NCBI GenBank assembly: GCA_025055265.1
Contig: JANWXL010000435.1
Location: 1-40,954 of the forward strand
Direction of reading: 5' to 3'
Origin: Roseiflexus sp.
GTDB taxonomy: Bacteria; Chloroflexota; Chloroflexia; Chloroflexales; Roseiflexaceae
DNA: 40,954 bases
Part shown: piece by piece, positions 28,754-36,027 of the stretch
How positions within the stretch are numbered: position 1 is the stretch's first letter
How the letters are laid out: each line of letters opens with the position of its first letter
Made by a program: the position numbers and the translations under genes
The notes under the pieces: model-generated
Told to the model about the DNA's origin: nothing
The model's input: the letters and a program-made list of their open reading frames with translations, nothing else
Database searches by the model: none

Positions 28754-28796
28754 AAATGACAATATGAGGATAGGAGTCTTATATAATTTGTCATTT
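28754..28796 (+). promoter_or_regulatory. phn operon promoter inside a 9-bp inverted repeat
   Basis: AAATGACAA (28754-28762) and TTGTCATTT (28788-28796) are perfect complements flanking a TATAAT (28782-28787). The -35 position has no consensus (ACAATA), which would suit an activator-dependent promoter. TGTCA/TGACA half-sites (28740, 28757, 28789) recall the TGTCA core of Pho boxes. A phosphate-starvation regulator is an attractive but unproven reading. Confidence 0.45.
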
Positions 28797-28875
28797 TTTG
28801 CGGCGCCTTTACTCGTGCTTAGTCAGGCGTTCACATGGACATCATCGTTTCATAATCCGCGTTGCTTAGACTGCT

Positions 28876-28910
28876 GCAGACGATGCACTGGCATCGTCGA
28901 AGACGTCTGC
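28876..28910 (+). promoter_or_regulatory. stem-loop next to the phnD ribosome-binding site
   Basis: GCAGACG (28876-28882) pairs with CGTCTGC (28904-28910), while the nested ACGATGC (28880-28886) and GCATCGT (28891-28897) form an alternative inner hairpin. AAGGAGG (28911-28917) follows immediately. The two overlapping pairings suggest a possible translational control element. I recognise no riboswitch class. Confidence 0.35.
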
Positions 28911-28926
28911 AAGGAGGGGTTCACTT

Positions 28927-30000
28927 ATGAGGTCTTTTCGACTTCTACTGGTCATTACTGCACTGGCGCTGATAGCAGCGGCGTGCGGCGGCGGCAGCGG
29001 AACCACCGGCGGCGGAACCACTGGCGGCGGCGCTGCTACAAATCCGAATTCGCCCATCATCATCGTATGGCTGCCCAACGAGTCGGGCGCCGAGCTCAAG
29101 GATGCTCGTGATGCCATCGGCGCCGTCGTTGGCGAAACGCTAGGTCGACCGGTTGAACATCGGACCACCACAGACTATCTGATTGCAGTCGAAGCGCTGG
29201 CAAATAACACTGCTCATCTTGGCTTCTTCGGCGCTGAAGCATACGTGCAGGCGCGCGACAAGAATCCGAAGGTGGTGCCATTGGTGATCCCCAGCGGCGC
29301 CGATGGCCGCAAGGAGACCGCCGTCTACTACAGCTGGCTGGCGGTTGCGCGCGGGCAGGAAGGGAACTACCAGGAGAACGGCGTTTTCAAGATTGATAAC
29401 ATTCAGGGAAAGCGTTTCTCCTTCGTCTCCGCTCAGTCTACGTCCGGCTTCCGCGTACCGGCTGCGAATATCGTGAAGTACTTCAGTCAGCAAGAAAAGT
29501 GGAAGAACCTTACCACTGACGAGTTGATTGAAGGCGGTCCGAACAAATTCTTTAGCGAGGTGCAGTTCGGCGGCTCGCATCAAGGCGCAGCAGTCAATCT
29601 GCTGTCGGGCAAAGCGGATGTGGCTTCGTTCTGTGATGCCTGTGTCAGCAACTATGTCAAACTGGTCGAAGGTCAGGAGAATCAGCCCGGCGCCGTCTAT
29701 CGCGTATTGGACAATGCTGCTGAACCGTTTGACAAGTTCCCTGGCGCTGAGTTCGTCATCATCTCGTCGACTCCGGTGATCAACGCTCCCTTTGTGGCAA
29801 ATAGCAACATGCTCAGCGCCGACGAGATTAAGCGCCTGCAGGACAAGCTGACCTCGGACGAAGTTGCGAACAATCCGCGCATCTTCGCAACCAAGGCGGA
29901 GATCGACGCGGGCTTCAAGCCGCTCTTCCGCAAGACGAAGGATGAGCGCTTCCTGGTAGTCGAGGACTCGTTCTTCGATCCTATCCGGGCGTTGCGCTGA
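28927..30000 (+). CDS. phnD: phosphonate ABC transporter substrate-binding lipoprotein PhnD
   Basis: A 357-aa phosphate/phosphite/phosphonate-binding protein. Signal peptide with lipobox AAAC (Cys20) and a Gly/Thr-rich tether. In the mature part, NESGAELKDARDAIGAVVGETLGRPVEHRTTTDYLIAVEALANNTAHLGFFGAEAYVQA is the PhnD-type opening, FVSAQSTSGFRVPAANIVKYF the typical ligand-binding Ser/Thr loop and FGGSHQGAAVNLLSGKADVASF the hinge region. It would be tethered outside the cytoplasmic membrane and deliver phosphonates to PhnE/PhnC. AAGGAGG lies nine bases before the ATG. A phosphite or phosphate-ester preference is possible; the adjacent C-P lyase genes favour phosphonates. Confidence 0.95.
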   Translation: MRSFRLLLVITALALIAAACGGGSGTTGGGTTGGGAATNPNSPIIIVWLPNESGAELKDARDAIGAVVGETLGRPVEHRTTTDYLIAVEALANNTAHLGFFGAEAYVQARDKNPKVVPLVIPSGADGRKETAVYYSWLAVARGQEGNYQENGVFKIDNIQGKRFSFVSAQSTSGFRVPAANIVKYFSQQEKWKNLTTDELIEGGPNKFFSEVQFGGSHQGAAVNLLSGKADVASFCDACVSNYVKLVEGQENQPGAVYRVLDNAAEPFDKFPGAEFVIISSTPVINAPFVANSNMLSADEIKRLQDKLTSDEVANNPRIFATKAEIDAGFKPLFRKTKDERFLVVEDSFFDPIRALR

Positions 30001-30023
30001 TCAGACATTAGACGGCGGCATTG

Positions 30024-30047
30024 GTTCTGATACTTATGTATCAGAAC
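30024..30047 (+). promoter_or_regulatory. phnD-phnC intergenic hairpin
   Basis: GTTCTGATAC and GTATCAGAAC pair perfectly over the loop TTAT, 23 bases after the phnD stop and 30 before phnC. With no T-tract it is more likely a 3'-end stabiliser or partial attenuator that makes binding protein in excess of the membrane components. Confidence 0.55.
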
Positions 30048-30076
30048 TAATGTTATTATCAACATAGAGAGGGCGC

Positions 30077-30862
30077 ATGAGCCTGCTAGAGATTGAGAAT
30101 GTCTCCAAACGCTACGGATCTGAGACACTGGCGCTCAATTCGGTCGCCTTCTCGGTGGAAGCCGGAGAATTTGTGGCGATCATTGGTCCGTCCGGCGCCG
30201 GGAAATCGACGCTCCTCCGCTGCATCAACCGGCTGATTGACGTCAGCAGCGGCGATATTCGCTTTGACGGCGTCAGCGTGCCGAAATTGCGCGGCGCAGC
30301 GCTGCGCCGCCACCGCACCCAAATCGGGATGATCTTTCAGCACTACAATCTTGTTAATCGCCTGAGCGTCATCGAAAACGTACTGCACGGTCGGCTCGGC
30401 TACAAGAATACGTTGCAAGGGATCCTTGGTCTGTACACCGAGTACGAAAAGCGCGAAGCGGTGCGCATTCTCGAAACGCTTGGACTGAGCGAACAGATGT
30501 ACAAACGCTGCGATCAGCTCAGCGGCGGGCAAAAGCAGCGGGTCGGCATTGCGCGCGCGCTGGTGCAGCAGCCAAAGATGCTGCTGTGCGATGAACCGAT
30601 CGCCTCGCTCGATCCAAGTTCGGCGAAGGTGATTATGGATACGCTGCGCGACATTAATCAGACGATGGGCATTACCTTGCTGGTCAACCTGCATCAGGTC
30701 GATGTTGCGCTGCACTACGCCGAGCGGATTATTGGCATCAACCGCGGGCAGGTGATTTACGACGGACCGCCGCAGGCGTTGAATAACGAGCAGATCTACC
30801 AGATTTATGGCTCAGAAGCCGGTGAGCTCATCCTCGATCTGAAGGAGCGGTATGCAGCCTGA
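30077..30862 (+). CDS. phnC: phosphonate ABC transporter ATPase PhnC
   Basis: A 261-aa ATPase. Walker A GPSGAGKST (37-45), Q-loop in GMIFQHYNLVNRLSVIENVLHGRLGY (a PhnC-typical stretch), signature LSGGQKQRVGIARAL, Walker B LLCDEPIASLDP and the switch His in NLHQVDVA. ATG at 30077 follows GAGAGGGC. Its 3' end overlaps the first phnE by 11 bases. Confidence 0.96.
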   Translation: MSLLEIENVSKRYGSETLALNSVAFSVEAGEFVAIIGPSGAGKSTLLRCINRLIDVSSGDIRFDGVSVPKLRGAALRRHRTQIGMIFQHYNLVNRLSVIENVLHGRLGYKNTLQGILGLYTEYEKREAVRILETLGLSEQMYKRCDQLSGGQKQRVGIARALVQQPKMLLCDEPIASLDPSSAKVIMDTLRDINQTMGITLLVNLHQVDVALHYAERIIGINRGQVIYDGPPQALNNEQIYQIYGSEAGELILDLKERYAA

Positions 30863-31640
30863 AGCCTTTTTCCTCCGACGGCGCGTGCAATCGGCGATCT
30901 TTTTTGCAGCGATCCTCGGATTGACCTACGGCAGCATCCTGCTCACGCAGTTCGATGTCATTCAGGGACTGCAGGCGGTTCCGCGCGCATTCGCCTGGGG
31001 CATCGTCAACTTTGTTCCCGATGAGCGCGCGTGGACGCGCCTGCCGCGCATCCTGGAGAAACTGCAAGAAACCGTGCTCATGGCGATCGCTTCGTCGAGC
31101 GTGGCGTCGGTGTTTGGGCTTGGGCTGGCGCTGCTCGGCGCCAACACAACGCGCCCGCATCCCTGGTTCAGCCTGCCAGCGCGTATGCTCGCCAGCATCT
31201 TCCGCAATATTGATGTGTCGGTCTGGGCGCTGATTCTGCTCTTCTCGTTCGGGCAGAGCGGTTTCACCGGTTTCTTTGCCCTGTTCTTTGTTACGCTCGG
31301 CTTTATCACGCGCGTAATGGTCGAGACAATTGACGAGGTGAGCACCGACTCGGTAGAGGCGCTGCGAGCGACGGGGGCAAGTTATGGCGCGATCATCAGT
31401 CAGAGCGTCATCCCTGCCTGCCTGCCGCAACTGATCAGTTGGGTGCTCTATATGATCGAAACCAACATCCGCAGTGCAACGCTGGTGGGCATTCTCACCG
31501 GAACTGGCATTGGCTTTCTGTTCGATCTCTACTTCAAGAACTTCAACTACGGCGCGGCGAGTCTGGTGGTGCTGGCGACTGTTGTAGCCGTTCTGCTGAT
31601 TGAAGCCGTATCGAACGCTATTCGAAGGACGATCCTCTGA
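30852..31640 (+). CDS. phnE: phosphonate ABC transporter permease PhnE (first)
   Basis: A 262-aa membrane protein with about six helices and the EAA loop EALRATGASYGAIISQSVIPACLPQLISW. RNIDVSVWALILLFSFGQSGFTG corresponds to the PhnE core. It overlaps phnC by 11 bases and the second permease by one base (TGATG), so all three are translationally coupled. Its ribosome-binding site GAAGGAG lies inside phnC. Many PhnCDE systems have two permeases; they probably form a heterodimer. Confidence 0.95.
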   Translation: MQPEAFFLRRRVQSAIFFAAILGLTYGSILLTQFDVIQGLQAVPRAFAWGIVNFVPDERAWTRLPRILEKLQETVLMAIASSSVASVFGLGLALLGANTTRPHPWFSLPARMLASIFRNIDVSVWALILLFSFGQSGFTGFFALFFVTLGFITRVMVETIDEVSTDSVEALRATGASYGAIISQSVIPACLPQLISWVLYMIETNIRSATLVGILTGTGIGFLFDLYFKNFNYGAASLVVLATVVAVLLIEAVSNAIRRTIL

Positions 31641-32464
31641 TGGAAGCGACGATTCCATCCCGCCGCATTCAGGTGCGGCCCAGAAACCGCGCCAATATTG
31701 TTATTCAGGTGACGCTGCTGACGCTCACTGTCCTGACTCTCTATGGGTTAGTGACGATTGACGCGCGCAATGTGGAATTCTTCGCCGCGTTCGGCGATAT
31801 GCTCGCTAATTTTCGAGTTGTGCTGTTTGAAGCGCGGCTCAAGAATCTGAGCTGGTTCGACCTGTTCAGAGAACTAATGGTCACTGTGGGGCTCGGATTG
31901 CTCACGACAGTGTTCGGGGCTGTGCCAGCTTTCTTTTTCGCATTGTTTGCTGCGCAAAACCTGGCGCCGCGTCGCGTCACTGATGCGGTCAAAGCGGTTA
32001 TGGCGTTCGTGCGGGCTGTGCCAACGGTGCTCTGGGTACTCTTCTTTGCAGTCACTGTTGGTCTGGGCGCGGCGGCGGCTGTCATTGGCATGACGTTCCA
32101 TTCGATCAGCTATCTGGTCAAGGCGTATGCCGAGACGTTCGAGGAACTCGATGAAGGCGCGCTCGAAGCGCTCCGCGCCAGCGGCGCCAACTGGTGGCAG
32201 ACGGTGTTTCAGGCGGTCGTGCCCTCATCGGCGTCGGCGATCCTCTCGTGGACATTCGTGCGTTTCGAGATTAACTTCTCGGTGGCGATTGCGATGGGGG
32301 CGACTGCTGGCGCTGGCGGCATTGGTTACGATATGTTCATGGCCAGCTCGTTCTATCTCGATCTCCGTGAACTGGGCATCTTTACCTATGCAGTGCTGAT
32401 CTTCGCCATTCTGCTCGAATGGGGGGCGACACGCTTGAAGGAAACGGTTGGCGCGACACGCTAG
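31640..32464 (+). CDS. phnE: phosphonate ABC transporter permease PhnE (second)
   Basis: A 274-aa permease paralogous to the preceding one, with a basic N-terminus (RRIQVRPRNRANIV), six predicted helices and the EAA loop EALRASGANWWQTVFQAVVPSSASAILSW. RAVPTVLWVLFFAVTVGLGAAA matches the conserved PhnE segment. Start ATG overlaps the stop of the first phnE. The transporter half of the operon ends here; the C-P lyase half starts 123 bases later, after a repeat. Confidence 0.95.
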   Translation: MEATIPSRRIQVRPRNRANIVIQVTLLTLTVLTLYGLVTIDARNVEFFAAFGDMLANFRVVLFEARLKNLSWFDLFRELMVTVGLGLLTTVFGAVPAFFFALFAAQNLAPRRVTDAVKAVMAFVRAVPTVLWVLFFAVTVGLGAAAAVIGMTFHSISYLVKAYAETFEELDEGALEALRASGANWWQTVFQAVVPSSASAILSWTFVRFEINFSVAIAMGATAGAGGIGYDMFMASSFYLDLRELGIFTYAVLIFAILLEWGATRLKETVGATR

Positions 32465-32509
32465 ATTCAGTTCGCCTGCGCCTTGAACCACCCCTCGACC
32501 GTCGTGCAA

Positions 32510-32544
32510 TCAGCGTTGGCTTCGACAGGCTCAGCCAACGCTGA
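32510..32544. repeat. GGCTTCGACAGGCTCAGCC dispersed hairpin, copy 1
   Basis: TCAGCGTTGGC (32510-32520) and GCCAACGCTGA (32534-32544) enclose TTCGACAGGCTCA. A second copy with a longer outer stem lies at 33875-33917. The two copies bracket phnG-phnH. Confidence 0.85.
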
Positions 32545-32587
32545 TCGTCGGAGGCAAGCACGGTGCGAAAGGTTGTCGATACGTACA

Positions 32588-33013
32588 ATGGGCATCTGGA
32601 CTGTCTCACACATTCTCAGTTGCAGCCCGCCGCATCTGGTCTGTGAACTGGCGGAACAGGCGCTGGCGCGGTACGACCGCAGCGCCATCACGTTTGTTAG
32701 CGGGCCGCGCTGTGTTCTGGTGCAGTTGCGGATGATCGACGGCGTCGCGGAAACTGTCTTCAATGCCGGTGAAATTCTGGTCACCGAGACGCGGCTGGAA
32801 CTCAACGGTCAGTTCGGCTTTGGTATGGTGATTGGCAATAACCCCGATCATGCCACAGCCCTGGCGGTCCTCGATGCTGCTCTGCGTATGCCGGGCGATC
32901 CGCACGCCGATCTGCGCCCGCGCATTGCAGAATTGGGTCGCACGCTCAGCGCCGCCCGCGAACGCCGCTTTGCCGCCGCCGCTGCGACGCGGGTCGAGTT
33001 TGAGACATTCTGA
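32588..33013 (+). CDS. phnG: C-P lyase subunit PhnG
   Basis: A 141-aa protein, close to the usual PhnG length. RCVLVQLRMIDGVAETVFNAGEILVTETRLELNGQFGFGMVIGNNPDHATALAVLDAAL matches the PhnG core (NLGE-type motif, Arg-rich strand, G-R/N-D repeat). PhnG is part of the PhnGHIJ core complex, and with PhnI/H/L transfers the phosphonate to C1 of ATP's ribose. The ATG at 32588 is preferred; a TTG 15 bases upstream, nearer to GAAAGG, is an alternative. The longer reading frame upstream runs into the dispersed repeat and is not native sequence. Confidence 0.85.
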   Translation: MGIWTVSHILSCSPPHLVCELAEQALARYDRSAITFVSGPRCVLVQLRMIDGVAETVFNAGEILVTETRLELNGQFGFGMVIGNNPDHATALAVLDAALRMPGDPHADLRPRIAELGRTLSAARERRFAAAAATRVEFETF

Positions 33014-33020
33014 CTGAACC

Positions 33021-33680
33021 ATGACCACGATTGTTGCTGCACCACCCACGCCGCTCGAATTGTTCAACGGGCGCACTTTTCGTGTGCTGCTCGATTGTCT
33101 GGCACGCCCCGGCAGGGTCGGGCAGTTGCCTGTGTTTCCCTTGGCTGATCTGCCGCGATTGCCGGACGGAACGCCGCCGAATCCGACCGCCGTTGCGGCG
33201 TGCATGAGCCTGCTCGATCAGACGGTCAGTTTCGCGCAGGCAGCCGGCGAAACGTGGATGTCCGTCGATCATCCGTTGACGCGCTGGATAGCGCTCCGCA
33301 GCAATGCCCACCCGGTCGCGCCGGAAGCGGCGGATTTCGCGCTCCTCCACGATCCGGCGGGTGCAGTCCTGCTCGGCGCACTGAAGCAAGGGACGCTCCT
33401 CTGCCCCGAACAGAGTTGCACCGCGTTTCTGTGCGTGCCGGAGATCGTTGCTGGTGGCGCCATGCTGCGCCTGACTGGTCCGGGTATCGCTGGCGAGGCG
33501 ACAGTTGGGCTGCCAGGCGTTGCGCCGACTGCACTCGAGGCGCTGATAGCGCGGCGTGGACGATTTCCGCTCGGCATCGACATCTTTCTGATCGATCGGC
33601 GGGGCTACTGTCTGGGCTTGCCGCGCACGACGCAGGTTGCTCAGGCTTGTCGACTATCTGCCTACCCGCCCGGCGCCTGA
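33021..33680 (+). CDS. phnH: C-P lyase subunit PhnH, with repeat-derived C-terminus
   Basis: A 219-aa PhnH: the opening (residues 15-40) NGRTFRVLLDCLARPGRVGQLP and the closing DIFLIDRRGYCLGLPRTTQV are typical. It is a PLP-fold-like structural subunit of the core complex without PLP. It starts seven bases after phnG. The canonical end of the family is around LPRTT; here the frame continues about 13 residues and the last six codons and stop (AYPPGA, TGA at 33678-33680) lie inside the inverted copy of the ~110-bp dispersed element, so the element has overwritten the original terminus. Confidence 0.9.
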   Translation: MTTIVAAPPTPLELFNGRTFRVLLDCLARPGRVGQLPVFPLADLPRLPDGTPPNPTAVAACMSLLDQTVSFAQAAGETWMSVDHPLTRWIALRSNAHPVAPEAADFALLHDPAGAVLLGALKQGTLLCPEQSCTAFLCVPEIVAGGAMLRLTGPGIAGEATVGLPGVAPTALEALIARRGRFPLGIDIFLIDRRGYCLGLPRTTQVAQACRLSAYPPGA

Positions 33681-33750
33681 AGTCGCGGGCTACGGAAAGC
33701 GAAGCCCGCCTTCGCGGGCTAGACCGGGCAATGACGGATTTTTCTCAAAG
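33661..33750 (-). repeat. dispersed ~110-bp element, copy 2 (inverted, shorter)
   Basis: Read on the minus strand it begins TTTGAGAA, then CCGGTCTAGCCCGCGAAGG, the GCGGGCTTCGC hairpin, GTAGCCCGCGACTTCAGGCG and CCGGGCGGGT, in the same order as copies 1 and 3. It overlaps the last codons of phnH. The hairpin AGCCCGC-CTTC-GCGGGCT (33703-33720) might act as a terminator after phnH. Confidence 0.85.
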
Positions 33751-33994
33751 TCCATAAGCCCTGACTGAGATCGTGAAAGCCCCTTCGGGGCTTCCATGTC
33801 CTGAGCGAGGGCTTTAGCCCGCAGCTTATAGGAAGATCAACCTGAACCTGGACAAACAAGCCTGCGACTGTGGAGCGGTTGGCGTTGGCTTCGACGGGCT
33901 CAGCCAGCGCCAACCGCGCGACGGTCACTGTGGACAAGATGGTTCAATGTCTGGTTGATCGATCTATCAGGAGGCGCGCACTTGCGAGGATGTT
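33751..33994. repeat. repeat-filled phnH-phnI spacer
   Basis: No gene is seen. It contains hairpin AAGCCCC-TTC-GGGGCTT (33777-33793), a GGGCTTTAGCCC stem (33810-33821) and the second GGCTTCGAC-type hairpin (33875-33917; outer stem GCGGTTGGCG/CGCCAACCGC). An AAAGCCCC(T/C)..GGGGCTT stem also follows copy 3 of the dispersed element near 40688, so it may be part of the same composite element. Confidence 0.75.
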
Positions 33995-35164
33995 ATGGGA
34001 TATGTAGCCGTCCGCGGCGGCGCTGAAGCCGTTGCTCGCGCCGAGGAACTGGTCGAGTGCCTGCGATTGATGGGGGGCAGTACGCCGCTGCACCTGCCGC
34101 AGATCCGCGACCAGCTCCGCCACGCGGTGAGTCGAGCGATGCACGAGGGCGCGCTCTACGCGCCGCTGCTGGCGGCGCTGGCGGTCAAGCAGGCTGAAGG
34201 CGACAGCATCGAAGCCGCCTTCCTGCTCCGCGCCTACCGCACGACGCTGCCGCGGGTGATGGCGTCGCTGCCGGTTTCGGGACGCGAGATGATGTGCCTG
34301 CGCCGCATTTCGGCATCGTTCAAAGACATTCCCGGCGGACAGATGCTCGGTCCCGCCACTGATTATCTGATCCGGCTCCTTCAGCCCGCGCTTGCCAACG
34401 AAGATATGAGCGTCGTTGTCCGCGCCGCCGAACGCTACGAGGCGCTGGTTGCCATTGGCGGTCAGCGACCCGGCGAGGTCGGGCGTTTCCCCAAAGTGGC
34501 CGACTATATGCGGCAGGAGCGGATAATCGTCGATGTACCGCCCGACCTGGCGCGCGAAGCGCCGTTCGACATCACCCGCGAACCGCTCACCTTCCCCTGC
34601 CCGCGCAGTGCGCGCCTGCAGGCGATGGCGCAGGCCGACACTGGCAGCCTGATGAGCCTGGCGTACAGCAGCGTGCGCGGCTATGGCGATGCGCACCCGA
34701 CGCTGGTTGAGTTGCGCTATGGCTACCTGCCCATCCAGGTGGCGCATCCGCTCACTGGCGAACCGATCACCATCGGCGAGATCGAAGCCACCGAAGCCGA
34801 GGTGGCCTCGAAAGCGCACAGCGTCGTCAACAGCGCCGAACCGCCGCGCTTCAACGTTGGCTACGGCTTTGCCTTCGGCCAGAGCGAACTCAAGGTTATG
34901 AGCATGGCGATCCTCGACAGTGTGCTGACACAGGCGCGCATCGGCAGTCTCAGCGGCGAGTCCGGTCCCGCCGCCGATGAGGAGTTTGTCCTGTTGCACA
35001 GCGATGGCATCGAAGCGAGCGGCTTCGTCGCCCATTTCAAGCTGCCGCACTACGTCACCTTCGAGGCCGATCTGCGCGTTCTCGACCGCGCCCGCGATCA
35101 TCACGCCGAACGCGCCTCCCGTCTCGGACAACTGGTCGATCAGGCGCTGGAGGAGCAGCGATGA
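33995..35164 (+). CDS. phnI: C-P lyase subunit PhnI
   Basis: A 389-aa PhnI. MGYVAVRGGAEAVARAEELVE is the classical opening. SFKDIPGGQMLGPATDYLIRLLQ, RFPKVADYMRQE and GYGDAHPTLVELRYGYLPI are conserved blocks; SHSD/HSDGIEASGFVAHFKLPHYVTFEAD ends the family domain. In the presence of PhnG, H and L it displaces adenine from ATP and attaches the phosphonate. GAGGATGTT precedes the ATG. It overlaps phnJ by four bases (ATGA). Confidence 0.96.
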   Translation: MGYVAVRGGAEAVARAEELVECLRLMGGSTPLHLPQIRDQLRHAVSRAMHEGALYAPLLAALAVKQAEGDSIEAAFLLRAYRTTLPRVMASLPVSGREMMCLRRISASFKDIPGGQMLGPATDYLIRLLQPALANEDMSVVVRAAERYEALVAIGGQRPGEVGRFPKVADYMRQERIIVDVPPDLAREAPFDITREPLTFPCPRSARLQAMAQADTGSLMSLAYSSVRGYGDAHPTLVELRYGYLPIQVAHPLTGEPITIGEIEATEAEVASKAHSVVNSAEPPRFNVGYGFAFGQSELKVMSMAILDSVLTQARIGSLSGESGPAADEEFVLLHSDGIEASGFVAHFKLPHYVTFEADLRVLDRARDHHAERASRLGQLVDQALEEQR

Positions 35165-36027
35165 GCGCGAACATCGACCAGTTGTACAACTTCGCCTTGC
35201 TTGACGAAGATGCCAAACGCGCCATCCGGCGCAGCCTGCTCAAGGCAGTGGCGCTTCCCGGACACCTGGTCCCCTTCGCCAGCCGCGATCTGCCGATCGC
35301 GCGCGGCTGGGGCACTGGCGGCCTCCAGATCACCCTGGCACTGGTCACGCCCGACGACACGCTCAAGGTCATCGACCAGGGGGATGACGAGAGTGTGAAT
35401 GCGGTCAATCTCCGCCGACTGATCACGCGCACCACCGGCATCACGACGACGGTTGACACAGCGGCGGCCACCGTGATCCAGACCCGCCACCGCATTCCTG
35501 AAGAGCCGCTGCGTGATGACCAGATTCTCGTGTTGCAGGTGCCGATGGCCGACCCGCTGCGCTGGGTCGAGCCACATCTGGAACGCGCCACCGTCATGCA
35601 CGGCGAAGCCGACTACGGCAAGATGTGGGTCTATCTGTACGAGAGCGTGGTTCGAGCTGGCGACCTGCGCATCGCCAGCCAGTATCCGGTGATCGTCAAC
35701 CGCCGCTACCTGATGGACACCACGCCAATCCCGCGCTGGGACGTTCCCAAGCTGCACATGGCCGAGACCCTCTACCTCTTCGGCGCGGGGCGCGAGAAGC
35801 GCATCTACGCTGTCCCGCCATACACGGCGGTCGAACCGCTGCAATTCGAGGATTATCCCTTCCGCACCGAATACCGGCCCGGTCAGCGGTGCGCCCGTTG
35901 CGGCGCCGAGAACGCCTTCCTCACGACGCATTTCGTCGCCGATGCACGTGGCGGACGGTGGGAAGCGACCTGTTCAGATGCCAATTACTGCGCGAAACGG
36001 CGCGCGCAGGCGGAGGCGACCGCATGA
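35161..36027 (+). CDS. phnJ: C-P lyase catalytic subunit PhnJ (radical SAM-like)
   Basis: A 288-aa PhnJ, which uses a [4Fe-4S] cluster and SAM to break the carbon-phosphorus bond of ribosyl alkylphosphonate, releasing the alkane (methane from methylphosphonate). NFALLDEDAKRAIRRSLLKAVALPGHLVPFASRDLPIARGWGTGGLQ is highly conserved. The four C-terminal cysteines are Cys244, Cys247, Cys271 and Cys277: CX2C-X23-C-X5-C. In E. coli the middle gap is 21, so there is a two-residue insertion here. All four essential cysteines are kept, so activity is expected. Overlaps phnI and phnK by four bases each. Confidence 0.96.
   Translation: MSANIDQLYNFALLDEDAKRAIRRSLLKAVALPGHLVPFASRDLPIARGWGTGGLQITLALVTPDDTLKVIDQGDDESVNAVNLRRLITRTTGITTTVDTAAATVIQTRHRIPEEPLRDDQILVLQVPMADPLRWVEPHLERATVMHGEADYGKMWVYLYESVVRAGDLRIASQYPVIVNRRYLMDTTPIPRWDVPKLHMAETLYLFGAGREKRIYAVPPYTAVEPLQFEDYPFRTEYRPGQRCARCGAENAFLTTHFVADARGGRWEATCSDANYCAKRRAQAEATA

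Noticed and set aside
32483-32587. N-terminal extension of PhnG
   Set aside because: It is the translation of the dispersed GGCTTCGACAGGC hairpin and does not resemble PhnG.
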